This document shows positions 1 to 8,912 of a stretch of DNA of 64,000 nucleotides, in pieces. The notes beneath the pieces are model-generated. The model ran no database searches, was not told where the DNA came from, and saw only the letters and a list, made by a program, of their open reading frames with translations. Where the stretch lies: positions 1 to 64,000 of the forward strand of contig OZ221973.1 in the NCBI GenBank assembly GCA_965119745.1, read 5' to 3'. The position numbers and the translations under genes were made by a program. Positions within the stretch are counted from its first letter, which is position 1. Each line of letters starts with the position of its first letter. This DNA comes from CAJFUR01 sp904420575. GTDB taxonomy: Bacteria > Actinomycetota > Coriobacteriia > Coriobacteriales > Eggerthellaceae.

Positions 1-731
1 AGGCTCTCGGCTTCGGCCCTGAAGGCGTCTTCGTCCTGCTTGTCGATCGGGGCATTCGGGAATTCCCCATCGCTATCGTTGGCCGAGGCGCCGATAACCA
101 GGCGTTCCGCCTTGGCGTTCGCGGCGCGCGCCTGCGCACGGTCGTACTCGAACCCGTAGAACGTCATTTCCCAGAAGGCGCTGGCGAGCACCATGTAGCG
201 TTCGCGCAGACACAGGGATCCCGGCAGCCAGATGCGATAGGCAAGCACCTTTTCCCACGGCACCAGGGTGTATGCCTGCGGCTCCAACTCCTCGGCTTCG
301 ACGATCGCCCGCTTGCGCTTGTCTTTGGAGATGCGCTTCACCTGTTTGTAGGCGTACGCGTAGCTTCCCAGCGCCTCGCGCGCCTTTTTCACGGACTCGA
401 TATGGCGCAGATCGAAGAGCGAGGCCGAGAGCCTGCGCTTGATCATGCCCGTGCGCCCGTCGAGGGAGAACGACTCTTCAGGATAGAGCAAAAGCCGCCG
501 CTTGCCCCCTTTGCGCTTCACTTTGAGGGAGCACATGGCGTCAAGGGAGGTCAGGATGCGCTTCTCCATGGCATGGCGCTGCTTCTTCCCCACCGTCTCG
601 GCAGGAAAGCTTCCCTGTACCTGGTCGGCCATGACCACCCTGACGAGCAGATCGCGATCGCACGTGCGAAACGCGTCTTGCAGCGTGGGGAGGTCGTCGA
701 ACGTCATTTCAGCATGATGCGGCGAAGGCAT
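1..731 (-). CDS. Unidentified protein, 5' part only (runs off the left edge)
   Basis: A leftward reading frame stays open from an ATG at 731 to the window edge (about 243 codons). The ATG at 731 has a good ribosome binding site (AAAGGGG, 9 bases upstream); a second in-frame ATG lies at 707. The protein starts MPSPHHAEMTFDDL and has a very basic middle (KVKRKGGKRR, KRISKDKRKR) and an acidic C-terminal part with NDSDGE. No signal peptide or membrane segment is visible. I do not recognise the family. A LexA-like box about 170 bases upstream (902-915) suggests, by inference only, a DNA-damage-regulated gene. The basic stretches could bind nucleic acid. Confidence 0.65.
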   Translation of the reverse strand, partial: MPSPHHAEMTFDDLPTLQDAFRTCDRDLLVRVVMADQVQGSFPAETVGKKQRHAMEKRILTSLDAMCSLKVKRKGGKRRLLLYPEESFSLDGRTGMIKRRLSASLFDLRHIESVKKAREALGSYAYAYKQVKRISKDKRKRAIVEAEELEPQAYTLVPWEKVLAYRIWLPGSLCLRERYMVLASAFWEMTFYGFEYDRAQARAANAKAERLVIGASANDSDGEFPNAPIDKQDEDAFRAEAES

Positions 732-885
732 GGCAAGACACCCCTTTCGGTTGTTCCATGACGAAGAGGATCTTGCAAGCGTGGTACGGGCAAACGTGGA
801 ACACCGCCGCCACTACGGACTGCCCGGCCGAGCATGCTTCGGCGTCTTCGAGGCAGCGCTTGCACTGGCTCTGTTGTTGTCGCAA
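709..885 (-). CDS. Possible small Cys-rich ORF upstream of the edge gene
   Basis: This short leftward frame has strong G/C bias in third codon positions and seven cysteines (CKRC near the start, then VCPYHAC, SCHAF and a C-terminal Cys). Its stop lies two bases before the ATG at 707 of the next frame, as in coupled genes. No convincing start exists: the TTG at 885 touches a TATACT -10-like sequence, so it may not be in the transcript. It could be a real small protein, an upstream extension, or chance. Confidence 0.22.
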   Translation of the reverse strand: MRQQQSQCKRCLEDAEACSAGQSVVAAVFHVCPYHACKILFVMEQPKGVSCHAFAASC

Positions 886-890
886 GTATA

Positions 891-915
891 GCACATATGT
901 GCGAACATTTGTTTG
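891..915. promoter_or_regulatory. LexA/DinR-like box next to a 12-bp palindrome
   Basis: CGAACATTTGTTTG at 902-915 differs by one base from the symmetric CGAAC-N4-GTTCG core of Gram-positive LexA boxes. It abuts a perfect palindrome, GCACATATGTGC (891-902). On the minus strand the site lies just upstream of a TATACT -10-like sequence (890-885), a good place for a repressor controlling the leftward gene(s) ending in 1-731. No lexA gene is in the window. Confidence 0.45.
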
Positions 916-1246
916 CCAATGAGAAAAAAGGGAACGGATGTTTCTCTTCTTTACCGAGGCAGCGCACGATCCTTCCTCACTGCATTTCAGAGACGGAGCA
1001 CCGTCTCCAACCGCTTCAAGCCCTGCATGACGCCAGGGCGAGACCCTTCTTGTCGTATCCACAACGATCCGACCCCCTGAACCTTCGACCTAGCATCGCG
1101 CCTATGCGACGCGCTTTCCCAAGAATCACCGAGGACCAAAGTTGTCTTCGGTGAGAATATTATACCAATGTCAGATTATGACAACAAAAACCTTTCGGCG
1201 ATTCGCGCCAGCAAAGCATAGGAGCTGATGGCGCAGGGAATCCGGC

Positions 1247-1269
1247 AGGCGGCTCGAAGCGAGCCGCCT
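1247..1269 (-). terminator. Hairpin after modD
   Basis: A perfect 10-bp stem with a 3-base AAG loop (AGGCGGCTCG / CGAGCCGCCT) lies 4 bases past the modD stop. No T-run follows on the minus strand, so it may be a weak or Rho-assisted terminator or an mRNA 3' end protector. Confidence 0.45.
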
Positions 1270-1272
1270 TGG

Positions 1273-2121
1273 TCAGCCTGGCAGGCGCTCCATCTTCGCG
1301 CTCATGTCGAGAGGCTTGGCCGTGAAGGGCGCCGTGGTCGCCAGGCCGTCCACTCCCGTGGCGGCATAGGCTCCGGCATTGCCCGCGTCGATGCCCCCTG
1401 CCGCAATGATCGTCAGGCGCGGATCGATCGCGCGCAGCTCGGCCACCAAGGGCGCAAGCTCGTCCGGGGCCACCTTGTCCACCTGCACGCCGTCCACGCC
1501 GGCACGCGCAAGCGCAACGGCACGGGCGGCATCGGCCTCCACGAACAGCTTCTTCTCGATGCAACGGCGGCGGATGACCGGCACTTGTTCCAAAAAGGCC
1601 TCGAAGCCGCCGAAAAACGTCAGATGCTGGCCGAACACGAGCACGGTCTCCGAAAGCCCCAGGCGATGCGGATATGCTCCGCCCGCCATGACGGCCTTGG
1701 TGAGAAGATCCTTTGCGCCAGGCATGCTCTTGCGCGTCGTGAGCACCTCGACCTGCGGGTCGACGGCCTTCGCCGCGTCCACGAGCGCACGCGTCTTCGT
1801 GGCCACCGCCGAGGAATGGTCGAGCACGTTGAGGCAGACCTTCCATGCCATGTGGCACGCTGCGGCCGAGCCCTCCGCACGCAAAAACGTCTCCCCTGCG
1901 GACAATCGAGCCCCTGTCGGCGTCGACGCCGTCACGGCAAGCCCTAGGCGCTCCATGATGCGCGCCGCCTCCTCCGTGCCACACAGCACACCCTCTTCCC
2001 GCGTGAAGAACGAGATGGCCCCTGGCTCGTCCCCGATCCCGAGCGCCTCGCACGTCAGATCGATGTAGGGCACGTCTTCTGCCACGAACGCGTCGAGCCG
2101 TGCATCGGATATCCGCAACAA
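1273..2121 (-). CDS. modD: ModD-like quinolinate-phosphoribosyltransferase-family protein
   Basis: A 282-residue protein of the nicotinate-nucleotide pyrophosphorylase (NadC) fold. The N-terminal DVPYIDLTCE, the central TTRKSMPGAKDL and the C-terminal IIAAGGIDAGNAGAYA plus TGVDGLAT match the ModD branch, usually found with molybdate transport genes. The exact reaction of ModD is unsettled. No modABC genes lie beside it, but two molybdopterin enzymes are encoded within 40 kb. The start is a TTG at 2121 (a second TTG follows), chosen because GAGAGGGG lies 9 bases upstream and no in-frame ATG fits. The gene is separated from the upstream EF-G-like gene by a strong terminator, so it should have its own promoter in 2122-2303; I could not define it. 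NadC proper is the alternative, but no nadA or nadB is adjacent. Confidence 0.8.
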   Translation of the reverse strand: MLRISDARLDAFVAEDVPYIDLTCEALGIGDEPGAISFFTREEGVLCGTEEAARIMERLGLAVTASTPTGARLSAGETFLRAEGSAAACHMAWKVCLNVLDHSSAVATKTRALVDAAKAVDPQVEVLTTRKSMPGAKDLLTKAVMAGGAYPHRLGLSETVLVFGQHLTFFGGFEAFLEQVPVIRRRCIEKKLFVEADAARAVALARAGVDGVQVDKVAPDELAPLVAELRAIDPRLTIIAAGGIDAGNAGAYAATGVDGLATTAPFTAKPLDMSAKMERLPG

Positions 2122-2303
2122 CGCCCCTTACCCCTCTCTCTCCGACAGCCCTCCCCCACCGCCCGACAGACGATGTGCGACGGCAGGCCGATCTGCTTCA
2201 TAAACGTCGATGTGCAACCGATTCTCTCATCTATATGATCAAGATAAGACTTTTCTTAGCCATTGAACAGCCTTCTTCGGGCATCGGTCCGCGATGCACA
2301 CGC

Positions 2304-2336
2304 AAAAAGGACGGGCCGCCATCCGGCGGCCCGTCC
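2304..2336 (-). terminator. Intrinsic terminator of the EF-G-like gene
   Basis: A perfect 12-bp GC-rich stem (2309-2320 with 2325-2336, loop ATCC) is followed on the minus strand by five T residues (2308-2304). It lies 23 bases past the stop at 2359. Confidence 0.85.
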
Positions 2337-2358
2337 CCTTGTTTCGAAGCGCGCTCTG

Positions 2359-4431
2359 TCAGTTGCCGGCCGCGCGCGCCGCCTGGTACGCCTCCACCAG
2401 CTTCTTCGTCACGTCGTGCGGCGCTTCCTCGTAGCCTTCCAGGGTGATGGAGTACGAGCCGCTGCCGCGCGTGATGGAGCGCAGGTCCTTCGTGTACGTG
2501 ACCACTTCGGCGTAGGGCACGCGCACGATGATGACCGTCTCGCCCGCGTCGTTGGAGTCGGTGCCCACGATGCGGCCGCGGCGCGTGGAGATGTCGCCCA
2601 TGACGGCGCCCGCGTAGTCCTCGCCCACCACGATGTTCAGGTTCGCCATAGGCTCCAGAAGCACCGGGTCGGCCTTTTCGCAGGCGGCGCGGAAGCCGAT
2701 GCGCGCGGCGGTCTTGAACGCCATTTCGTTGGAGTCGACCGCATGGTAGCTGCCGTCGAACACCGCGCACTTGATGTCTTCCATGGGATAGCCGGCCAAG
2801 AACCCTTCGGCCATGGCGTCCTGCACGCCCTTGTCGATGGCGGGGATGAACCCGCGCGGGATCTTGCCGCCCACGATTTCGTCCAGGAACTCGTAGCCGC
2901 CGCCCGGGTTGGGCTCGAGACGCAGCCAGCAGTCGCCGAACTGCCCCGCGCCGCCCGTCTGCTTCTTGTGGCGGCCTTGCGCCTCGGCGGTCTTGCGGAT
3001 GGTCTCGCGGTACGGGATGCGCACGGGCACGAGCTTCGCCTCCACGCCCGTCTGCTCCTTGCAGCGCGCCAACAGCGTTTCCACCTGGGTGTCGCCCATG
3101 GCCGTGATGACGGTCTGGTGCGTTTCCTCGCTGCGGCTGATGCGGACGGTGGGGTCGTTCTCGGCGAAGCGGGCCAGGAACGTGCCCAGCTTGTCCTCGT
3201 CCTTCTTGTTGACGGCCTCGATGGCCACCGGGTACTGCGGCGTGGGCAGCGCAAGCGGCTCGACCGCGATCTCGCCGGTCTCCGAAAGCGTGTCGCCCGA
3301 ACGCGTCTCGCTGAGCTTCGGCACCACGATGATGTCGCCGGCCTTCGCGCTCTTCACGTCAGTGGCTTCCTTGCCCATCATGACGTACAGGTGCCCCAGG
3401 CGTTCCTTCTTGCCCGTGCGGGCGTTGATGAGCTCCATGCCGGGCTCCAACACGCCGGCGAGCACCTTGAAGAAGCTCAGGCGGCCGACGAACGGGTCGG
3501 ACACGGTCTTGAACACGAATGCGGCGGGGCGCTTGGACTCGTCGATGCGGATGGAGTCGCCGCCCGCCATCTGGAAGCGCCCGTGGCTGGCAGGATGCGG
3601 GAAGTACGTGCAGATGTCTTCCATGACGCCCTGCACGCCCTGCTTGATGATGGTGGATCCCACGAACACGGGAATGAACAGCTCCTGCGCGATGGCCTTG
3701 TCCAGAAGCGACTCCAACTCCTCCTGCGTGAGCTGCTCCTCGCCGTCCAGGTACTTCATCATGAGCTCGTCGTCGGCTTCGGCCACCAGGTCGCAAAGCT
3801 TGTCGCGCGCGTTCTGCGCCACGTCGGCGTATTCGGCCGGGATGTCCTCGATGCGCTCGGAATCGCTGCCCTCGTCAAAGTAGCGCGCCTTCATGCGGAT
3901 GACGTCGATGACGCCCTTGAAGTCGGCATCCACGCCTATGGGGATGGTGACCGGCCCCAGACGCGAGCCGAAGCGCGCGTGCAGCGTGGCCATGGCCGCG
4001 TCGAAGTCGGCGTTCTCGCGGTCGATGTGGTTGATGTACACGGCGCGCGACAGGCGCATGTCCTCGGCTTCGCGCCACAGCTTGGTGGTCATCACCTGTG
4101 GCCCGGCAACCGCGTCCACCACGAAGAGCGCCATTTCGGCCGCCTGCATGGTGGCCAGCGTGTCGCCGATGAAGTCGGGATGGCCCGACGTGTCCAGAAG
4201 GTTGATCTTGAAGTCCTTGTAGGGAATGGGAGCGAGGGACGTGCTGATGGTGAACTTGCGCTTGATCTCTTCGGGATCGTAGTCCAGGTAGGACTTCCCG
4301 TCGTGCGTGGTGCCCATGCGGGGCGTTTTGCCAGAGACGTGGAGCATGGCCTCGGCGAGCGAGGTCTTGCCGGCTCCGTCCTGGCCGACGAGGACAATGT
4401 TGCGCACGTGTTCGGTAGCAGGAGCTGCCAT
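2359..4431 (-). CDS. Elongation factor G-like GTPase (EF-G paralogue)
   Basis: 690 residues with the EF-G architecture: an N-terminal GTPase domain, then translation-factor beta-barrel and RNA-binding-like domains. The P-loop reads GQDGAGKT rather than the AHIDAGKT usual in canonical EF-G, G3 is DTSGHPDF and G4 is NHID in place of NKxD. These departures and the lack of ribosomal-protein neighbours (rpsL, rpsG, tuf) indicate a second EF-G-type protein (FusA2-like) rather than the main translocase. The start at 4431 (MAAPATEH) is preferred over an upstream in-frame start at 4605, because the GTPase domain begins 9 residues later and the extra 58 residues look non-coding; GGTGG and AGGAAA lie upstream. 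The role could be ribosome recycling, stress translation or tetracycline-type protection; the sequence does not decide. Confidence 0.85.
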   Translation of the reverse strand: MAAPATEHVRNIVLVGQDGAGKTSLAEAMLHVSGKTPRMGTTHDGKSYLDYDPEEIKRKFTISTSLAPIPYKDFKINLLDTSGHPDFIGDTLATMQAAEMALFVVDAVAGPQVMTTKLWREAEDMRLSRAVYINHIDRENADFDAAMATLHARFGSRLGPVTIPIGVDADFKGVIDVIRMKARYFDEGSDSERIEDIPAEYADVAQNARDKLCDLVAEADDELMMKYLDGEEQLTQEELESLLDKAIAQELFIPVFVGSTIIKQGVQGVMEDICTYFPHPASHGRFQMAGGDSIRIDESKRPAAFVFKTVSDPFVGRLSFFKVLAGVLEPGMELINARTGKKERLGHLYVMMGKEATDVKSAKAGDIIVVPKLSETRSGDTLSETGEIAVEPLALPTPQYPVAIEAVNKKDEDKLGTFLARFAENDPTVRISRSEETHQTVITAMGDTQVETLLARCKEQTGVEAKLVPVRIPYRETIRKTAEAQGRHKKQTGGAGQFGDCWLRLEPNPGGGYEFLDEIVGGKIPRGFIPAIDKGVQDAMAEGFLAGYPMEDIKCAVFDGSYHAVDSNEMAFKTAARIGFRAACEKADPVLLEPMANLNIVVGEDYAGAVMGDISTRRGRIVGTDSNDAGETVIIVRVPYAEVVTYTKDLRSITRGSGSYSITLEGYEEAPHDVTKKLVEAYQAARAAGN

Positions 4432-5287
4432 GTTGACCACCAACTTTCCTGTTGCGTGGCCGTGCCTTTTTGCCGCATCCGAGGCACGAACCACTTCGAG
4501 CCTGAATCCTACAAACACACGAACGTACCAGCTAACCCACGAAAGCCGTTGAAAGTCAGTGTAGCGTACTTTCCGTTCGAGGGGACGAGAAAACGCGGAT
4601 GCCACCCGTCATTTTGCCCGACCTGCGCGCAGGGGGGAAGACGCCTGCCGGAATGCGCAGAAAGCCGGGGCGCGGGAACGAGAGACGCGGACGCGCAAAG
4701 CGGGGCCCGTCCGTTTCCTTCGCAAACGTTGCAGCCAGGCGAGGAGCGCACGTGCCGTGGGATGCAGGGACATGAAAGCTCGCCTGCATGCACGAAAAGC
4801 GCCGACATGAGGCGTTTGCGGGCCCTTTTGGGCCACCAAGAGGGCCCGCACGTGGCGCACCGATTAAGGCCGTCACATCAATCAGTAGGATGACCTGGCG
4901 TTTTAAGACAAGAGAGCGAGGCCGACCCAGGGTGCGCTCATTCGGTTCACGGCGGCCCTTTTCGTGCAATTCGGTTGCCCGTCGCACGCGCACGGGAGCC
5001 GGAAATGGACCCGGGCACGGAGTTCCTCGCGCAAAGCTGGGTTGCCCGTCGCACGCGCACGGGAGCCGGAAAGCCAAGGCCGCACGGAAGCAGAAGAGCA
5101 TGGGCACGCGCGCGGCCGCCCGAGCGCCGAAGGAAGCTGAAGGGGCAAGAACGGCCGGGCAACCGTTTGGATAATTAGACGAGATTCCGTTACCGAACGG
5201 TGACGGATACGAAAAGAAGCCTCCGTTGTGGCGTGCGTCCCGTATGGTGGAGAAAACCCGCAGGACGGCAAGCGAAGGACGAGCGAT
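4432..5287. other. 856-bp intergenic region with hairpin and direct repeat
   Basis: This region lies between divergently transcribed genes. It has an 8-bp GC hairpin (4818-4825 with 4842-4849), a 33-bp direct repeat (see 4973-5072) and the AT-richer sequence GGATAATTAG near 5168-5177, which could be part of a promoter for the rightward gene at 5288. The long open frames across it are arginine/proline-rich out-of-frame reads of GC-rich DNA. I see no supported gene. Confidence 0.5.
4973..5072. repeat. 33-bp direct repeat, two copies, 67-bp period
   Basis: Identical 33-base copies at 4973-5005 and 5040-5072, each containing CCCGT-N9-ACGGG symmetry (GCCCGTCGCACGCGCACGGG). A GGGCAACC fragment recurs near 5158. 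It is intergenic, with no transposase nearby. Confidence 0.8.
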
Positions 5288-5782
5288 ATGAGCGAAAGCG
5301 CGCATCCCATCATCGACATAGACCCGGTGGACCACGGCAGCGAACGGGTGCGAGCGGCGGACGCGTCGCAGCCGCAGGAGGCGGGCGCTTCCCAGCAACA
5401 GGCGGCGGGCGCGTCGCCGGCGCAGGCGTCGGACCGCTACTACACGTTCACCGACCCCGAGCACGGCGATGCGTCGTGGCGGCCGGGATCCTATGCTGGC
5501 GTGCCCCGGATCCCCCGCCCTGGCGCAGGCTCCCCTCGGTCGGCCTCGGAAGGCGCTGCGCCTGCCCCGGCCTACGTGAAGGCCGAAGTCATCGGCGACA
5601 AAGAAGCGGGCACATCCGCCTCGAAAGGCCGCTTGGGCGGCGTTGCGCAGCTGGTGGCCGGGGGCGCGATCGCCGCCGTGGGCGTCCCTATGCTCATTCT
5701 GCCGGGGCCGGGCCTTCTTGCCATCGGCGGTGGGCTGGCGCTGGCCGCCCACGGCGCAAAGCGCGCGTTCGGCCGCAAGTAG
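5288..5782 (+). CDS. Small membrane protein with a PGPGW-type C-terminal segment
   Basis: 164 residues. The first ~100 are polar and low-complexity (Ala/Gln/Ser/Pro-rich, probably disordered). The last ~45 form a hydrophobic stretch with LILPGPGLLAIGGGLAL followed by a basic tail (AKRAFGRK). LPGPG between two hydrophobic halves is the hallmark of the putative transmembrane PGPGW family, whose function is unknown. The ATG at 5288 (MSESAHPI) has GAAGGACGAG upstream; an earlier in-frame start at 5228 lacks a site. The neighbour on the right converges (stop-to-stop gap 45 bp), so the gene is monocistronic. Confidence 0.7.
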   Translation: MSESAHPIIDIDPVDHGSERVRAADASQPQEAGASQQQAAGASPAQASDRYYTFTDPEHGDASWRPGSYAGVPRIPRPGAGSPRSASEGAAPAPAYVKAEVIGDKEAGTSASKGRLGGVAQLVAGGAIAAVGVPMLILPGPGLLAIGGGLALAAHGAKRAFGRK

Positions 5783-5827
5783 CGCCCAAGGGCTTCGCGC
5801 CAGCCCTCCCTCCACACGCGCCGTCTT

Positions 5828-6889
5828 CTACCAGCGCACGGGGACGACCTCGACGAGCACGGAGTCGTAGCGCAGGTGCGTGCCGTCGGCGTAGTCCACT
5901 TCCCAGATGCGCGCATCAGGCGTGCAGGCCGGGCTTTCCTGGTCGAGCGAAGGCGGGGCGTCTTCGGTCCGCACGCTCGGCACGCCGTGCGATCGAGGCG
6001 TCGATGCGTCCTGCAGGCCGTCCGACCCCTCCTGCGAACCCGTGCGCAGCGCCTCTTCGGCTTCCTGCACGGCGGCTTCGATCTCTTCCTGCGTGGGTTC
6101 GTCGCGCTTGCGTTCGTCGGAGGCGAAGCCGGGGCCTCCCAATGTGTCCGGTTCGGCTGCATCAGCAGCCGCGTAGGCGCGTCGGATCGCGTTGCGGCGC
6201 ATGGCCTCGTCGGCGTCACGGGCCGGATCGGAGGAGGCGCCCATGCCATCTGCCGCCCCGGATCCTGACGACTGGCCCGCCTCCACATCGGCATCGTTCG
6301 CAAAGGATCCACCGTCTTCCGCGCAGGGACCGCCCACGGCATAGGGGGCCACGGCCGTGTCGTCTTCCACGGCGGCGGCACGTTCCGACGCGACGCTGTC
6401 CCCGATCGCGCAACCGGGGATGCTCACGCGCGACACGTCCTCGCCGAACGCATGCTCGGCCAGCAGCTCGCGCGCCCGTTCCACGAAGCCGGCAGCCTCG
6501 GGCGGAATGGCCTCGTCCTCCAATTTGAGGGAGATCGCCGGGCCGTCGCCGAAGCGCACCTCGATGCGCGCCACTGAAAGCTCGGGCCGGCCGTCGTTGC
6601 GACGGGCTTCGTTCTCGCGCTTGAGCAAATCGGTGGCCTGGTCGAACGTTTCTGCCAGCCAAGCCGTGAACGCATCGTGCCACACGGGGTCGCGCGACTC
6701 GTCGGCGGCGTCCTTTCCCACAGAGAATTCCAGCACGTCCTCGTGCTGCGAAGAGGCGCGGGCGCGCTCCACTTCGGTGGGCGCCAGCTCGGAAAACCGG
6801 CGCTCCGTCTCGGATTCGATGTCGCCTTCGTAATGGTCCTTTTCGAGGGAAAGATGGAGTTCCAGGTCCGGATGTATCGTGGCAGCCAT
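5828..6889 (-). CDS. Unidentified acidic protein
   Basis: 353 residues, soluble and strongly acidic. The N-terminal ~160 residues (MAATIHPDLELHLS..., then alternating charged helices with DPVWHDAFTAWLAETFD) look like a folded domain. The middle is Ala/Asp/Ser-rich and low-complexity, and the C-terminal end is a compact hydrophobic-polar segment (IWEVDYADGTHLRYDS). No enzymatic motif, membrane segment or signal peptide is visible. The start at 6889 is supported by AAAGGAAC 5 bases upstream; an in-frame start at 7078 lacks one and adds an arginine-rich, non-coding-looking N-terminus. It converges with the PGPGW-type gene. I cannot assign a function. Confidence 0.6.
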   Translation of the reverse strand: MAATIHPDLELHLSLEKDHYEGDIESETERRFSELAPTEVERARASSQHEDVLEFSVGKDAADESRDPVWHDAFTAWLAETFDQATDLLKRENEARRNDGRPELSVARIEVRFGDGPAISLKLEDEAIPPEAAGFVERARELLAEHAFGEDVSRVSIPGCAIGDSVASERAAAVEDDTAVAPYAVGGPCAEDGGSFANDADVEAGQSSGSGAADGMGASSDPARDADEAMRRNAIRRAYAAADAAEPDTLGGPGFASDERKRDEPTQEEIEAAVQEAEEALRTGSQEGSDGLQDASTPRSHGVPSVRTEDAPPSLDQESPACTPDARIWEVDYADGTHLRYDSVLVEVVPVRW

Positions 6890-7412
6890 GGGCCGTTCCT
6901 TTCGTCGCATGCGGGCCGCATGCCCGCCAGCCGATGCGCCGACGCCGCAGAGGCGGCACGAGCGCAGAGGGGAATGCAAAGCGGCACGCGCCGCCACCCC
7001 CGGCTCCCGCATCGGACATTCGGGCTTCGGGCAGAAACGTCTTGCGGGCAGCCCGCTTCGGTTCTCGTTCGCTAGCATTGTGCCCCACGCGACCGGCGCC
7101 GTCCGCGCGCGCCGCGTTCCCGTTGCGCGACCGTTGCGCCGCCATCAAGAAACGGCAACCGCCCGTCGGCGGGGCCAAGGCCACCGACGGGGCCAGGGCC
7201 GTCCACGGGGCCAGGCCCCAAAGCCGGTCACGGCGCCCTGAGCCCGCATTCCACGGCCAGCATGGACACGGCTGGCGAAAAGGGCCCTTGTCCTGCCGCA
7301 AAGACCGCGCGCGGAGGGCGGGCGGGTGCGAACCCTATCAGACAAGGCGCCCCTGCCTGACAGGCAGGGGCGGCCTCCTTGCCACCTGTTCGGCCTCGCG
7401 AAACTCCCGGCG
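6890..7412. other. Intergenic region downstream of the amidohydrolase gene
   Basis: Two leftward genes flank this 523-bp gap. It contains a perfect hairpin (7349-7371, CCCCTGCC/GGCAGGGG core) 42 bp past the mtaD-like stop, a probable transcript end; runs of GGGGCCA-like repeats around 7175-7215; and CACAATGCTAGC on the minus strand near 7085, which resembles a -10 region for the gene starting at 6889. No coding frame is convincing. Confidence 0.45.
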
Positions 7413-8762
7413 TCACACCTCGGCGATGATGCGCCGGGCGCGGGCCTCCACTTCGGCCTTGGCACGTTCGACGTCGACGCCTGGCCATTCGCCGTCGCGA
7501 TACACCACGGCGCCGTCGGACATGGTGAGCACCACGTCGGCGCCATGGCCGGCGAACACGGCGTTGAACAGCGGATTCGTCATGGGGCTCCACGAAGGGC
7601 CCGTCACGTCCAGCACGCACAGGTCGGCCTTCATGCCCTCGCGCACCAGCCCGCAGTCCTCACGCCCCTGAGACAGCGCGCCCATGCGCGTGGCCGCCAT
7701 GAGCACCTGCTTGGGCGACACGACGGCCGGGTCGAGCGCGGCGCCCTTGTACAGAAGCGCCATGAGGTAGAGATCCTGGAAGAGGTCGTGGTTGTTGTTC
7801 GACGCCATGCCGTCCGTGCCCAGGCACACGTTCACGCCGGCATCCAGCATGGCCGGGATGGGGGCGAAGCCGCTGCCCAGCTTCATGTTGGAAGCCGGGT
7901 TGCAGGCAACGAACACGCCCCGCTCGGCCAGGATGGCGATGTCGCCCTCGTCGGCCCACACGCAGTGGGCGGCCGTCACCGGCACGTCGAGCACGCCCAG
8001 GCTCTCGAAGTAGCGGATGGGCGTGAGCCCGTCGTGGCGCTGCTTGCATTCCTCGTGCTCGCTTCTCGTTTCGGAGGCATGCAGATGGATGCGCAGCCCC
8101 TTCTCCTTCGCGATGGCGGCGATGTCGGCGCAGGTCTGCGGGTTCGAGGTGTATTCCGCATGGATGTTGTAGTCGATGAGGATGCGCCCGTCGGCCGCCC
8201 CGTGGTACTTCGCCACGTATTCCTCGTTCTGCGCGCAGATGGGGTATTCCGCATAGGGCTTCGGCTCGAAGGCGAGCAAGCCCTCGCACAGGTTGGCCTT
8301 CAGGCCCGCCTGCGCGATGGCGGCCACGCGCTCGTCGGTGCAGTAGTACATGTCGGAGAAGCCCACCGTGCCATAGCGCGCCATCTCGGCGCAGGCCAGA
8401 AGCGTGCCCCAGTAGTTGTCTTCCGGGGTCATCTTGGCTTCGAACGGCCATACCATGTCGTTCAGCCATGCCTGCAGGGGCAGGTTTTCCGCATAGCCGC
8501 GCAGCAGCGTCATAGGCGCGTGCGTGTGCGCGTTGTACAGCGCCGGCATGAGCAGCTTGCCCGTCCCGTCGTAGGTTTCGCCGAACAGGCGCTCCGCGGT
8601 TCCGGGCGCATGGTTCGGCTCTCCTTCGGAAGCGGCGCCGCGAGGCGCGTCCTGCGGCGGAACGTCGCCCACGTAGGAGATCTTCCCCTCCGTCACGCCC
8701 ACCCACTGGTGGGGCCGGTAGTCGAAGTTCTCGTCCAGAATGCTTATGTCTGCGAACAGCAT
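7413..8762 (-). CDS. mtaD: Amidohydrolase, MTA/SAH deaminase family
   Basis: 449 residues of the metal-dependent amidohydrolase (TIM-barrel) superfamily. Metal and catalytic motifs appear in order: NAHTHAPM (HxH), the HLHASET histidine, AHCVW, and LGTDGMASNNN with the catalytic Asp. The overall arrangement fits 5'-methylthioadenosine/S-adenosylhomocysteine deaminase, which deaminates MTA or SAH in methionine-cycle salvage; related guanine or chlorohydrolase-type enzymes are the alternative. The start at 8762 (MLFADISIL) has AAGGAAGG five bases upstream; the in-frame start at 8903 does not. A -35/-10 pair lies at 8942-8913. The methionine-cycle genes metH and metF further right are broken, so SAH handling here is of interest. 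Confidence 0.8.
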   Translation of the reverse strand: MLFADISILDENFDYRPHQWVGVTEGKISYVGDVPPQDAPRGAASEGEPNHAPGTAERLFGETYDGTGKLLMPALYNAHTHAPMTLLRGYAENLPLQAWLNDMVWPFEAKMTPEDNYWGTLLACAEMARYGTVGFSDMYYCTDERVAAIAQAGLKANLCEGLLAFEPKPYAEYPICAQNEEYVAKYHGAADGRILIDYNIHAEYTSNPQTCADIAAIAKEKGLRIHLHASETRSEHEECKQRHDGLTPIRYFESLGVLDVPVTAAHCVWADEGDIAILAERGVFVACNPASNMKLGSGFAPIPAMLDAGVNVCLGTDGMASNNNHDLFQDLYLMALLYKGAALDPAVVSPKQVLMAATRMGALSQGREDCGLVREGMKADLCVLDVTGPSWSPMTNPLFNAVFAGHGADVVLTMSDGAVVYRDGEWPGVDVERAKAEVEARARRIIAEV

Positions 8763-8912
8763 GGCCTTCCTTGCCTTTCCCGTCGTGCGGCGCCCGAAGC
8801 CGCGACCTTCCCTTGTCCTGCCGTTTGCGACCTGCATCTCCGCGGCCGCATGCGCCCATGAAACGCCCTTCGACGCCCCCAGGCCGATGGGCGGACCTGC
8901 CACATCCTAGGC

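Larger units (their letters stand above)
732..1272. other. Intergenic stretch between the edge gene and modD
   Basis: It holds the LexA-like box at 891-915, an AT-richer patch around 880-960 and a hairpin at 1247-1269. Several frames on both strands are open here, but none has a start with a ribosome binding site and a consistent codon bias over its length. I see no further gene. Confidence 0.5.

Noticed and set aside
834..1154. 106-codon rightward frame
   Set aside because: Crosses the LexA-like box and AT-rich patch, no ribosome binding site, uneven codon bias.
2263..4893. Long rightward open frame opposite the EF-G-like gene
   Set aside because: Antisense shadow: His/Val/Arg-rich composition, no ribosome binding site, and the minus-strand frame has all the GTPase motifs.
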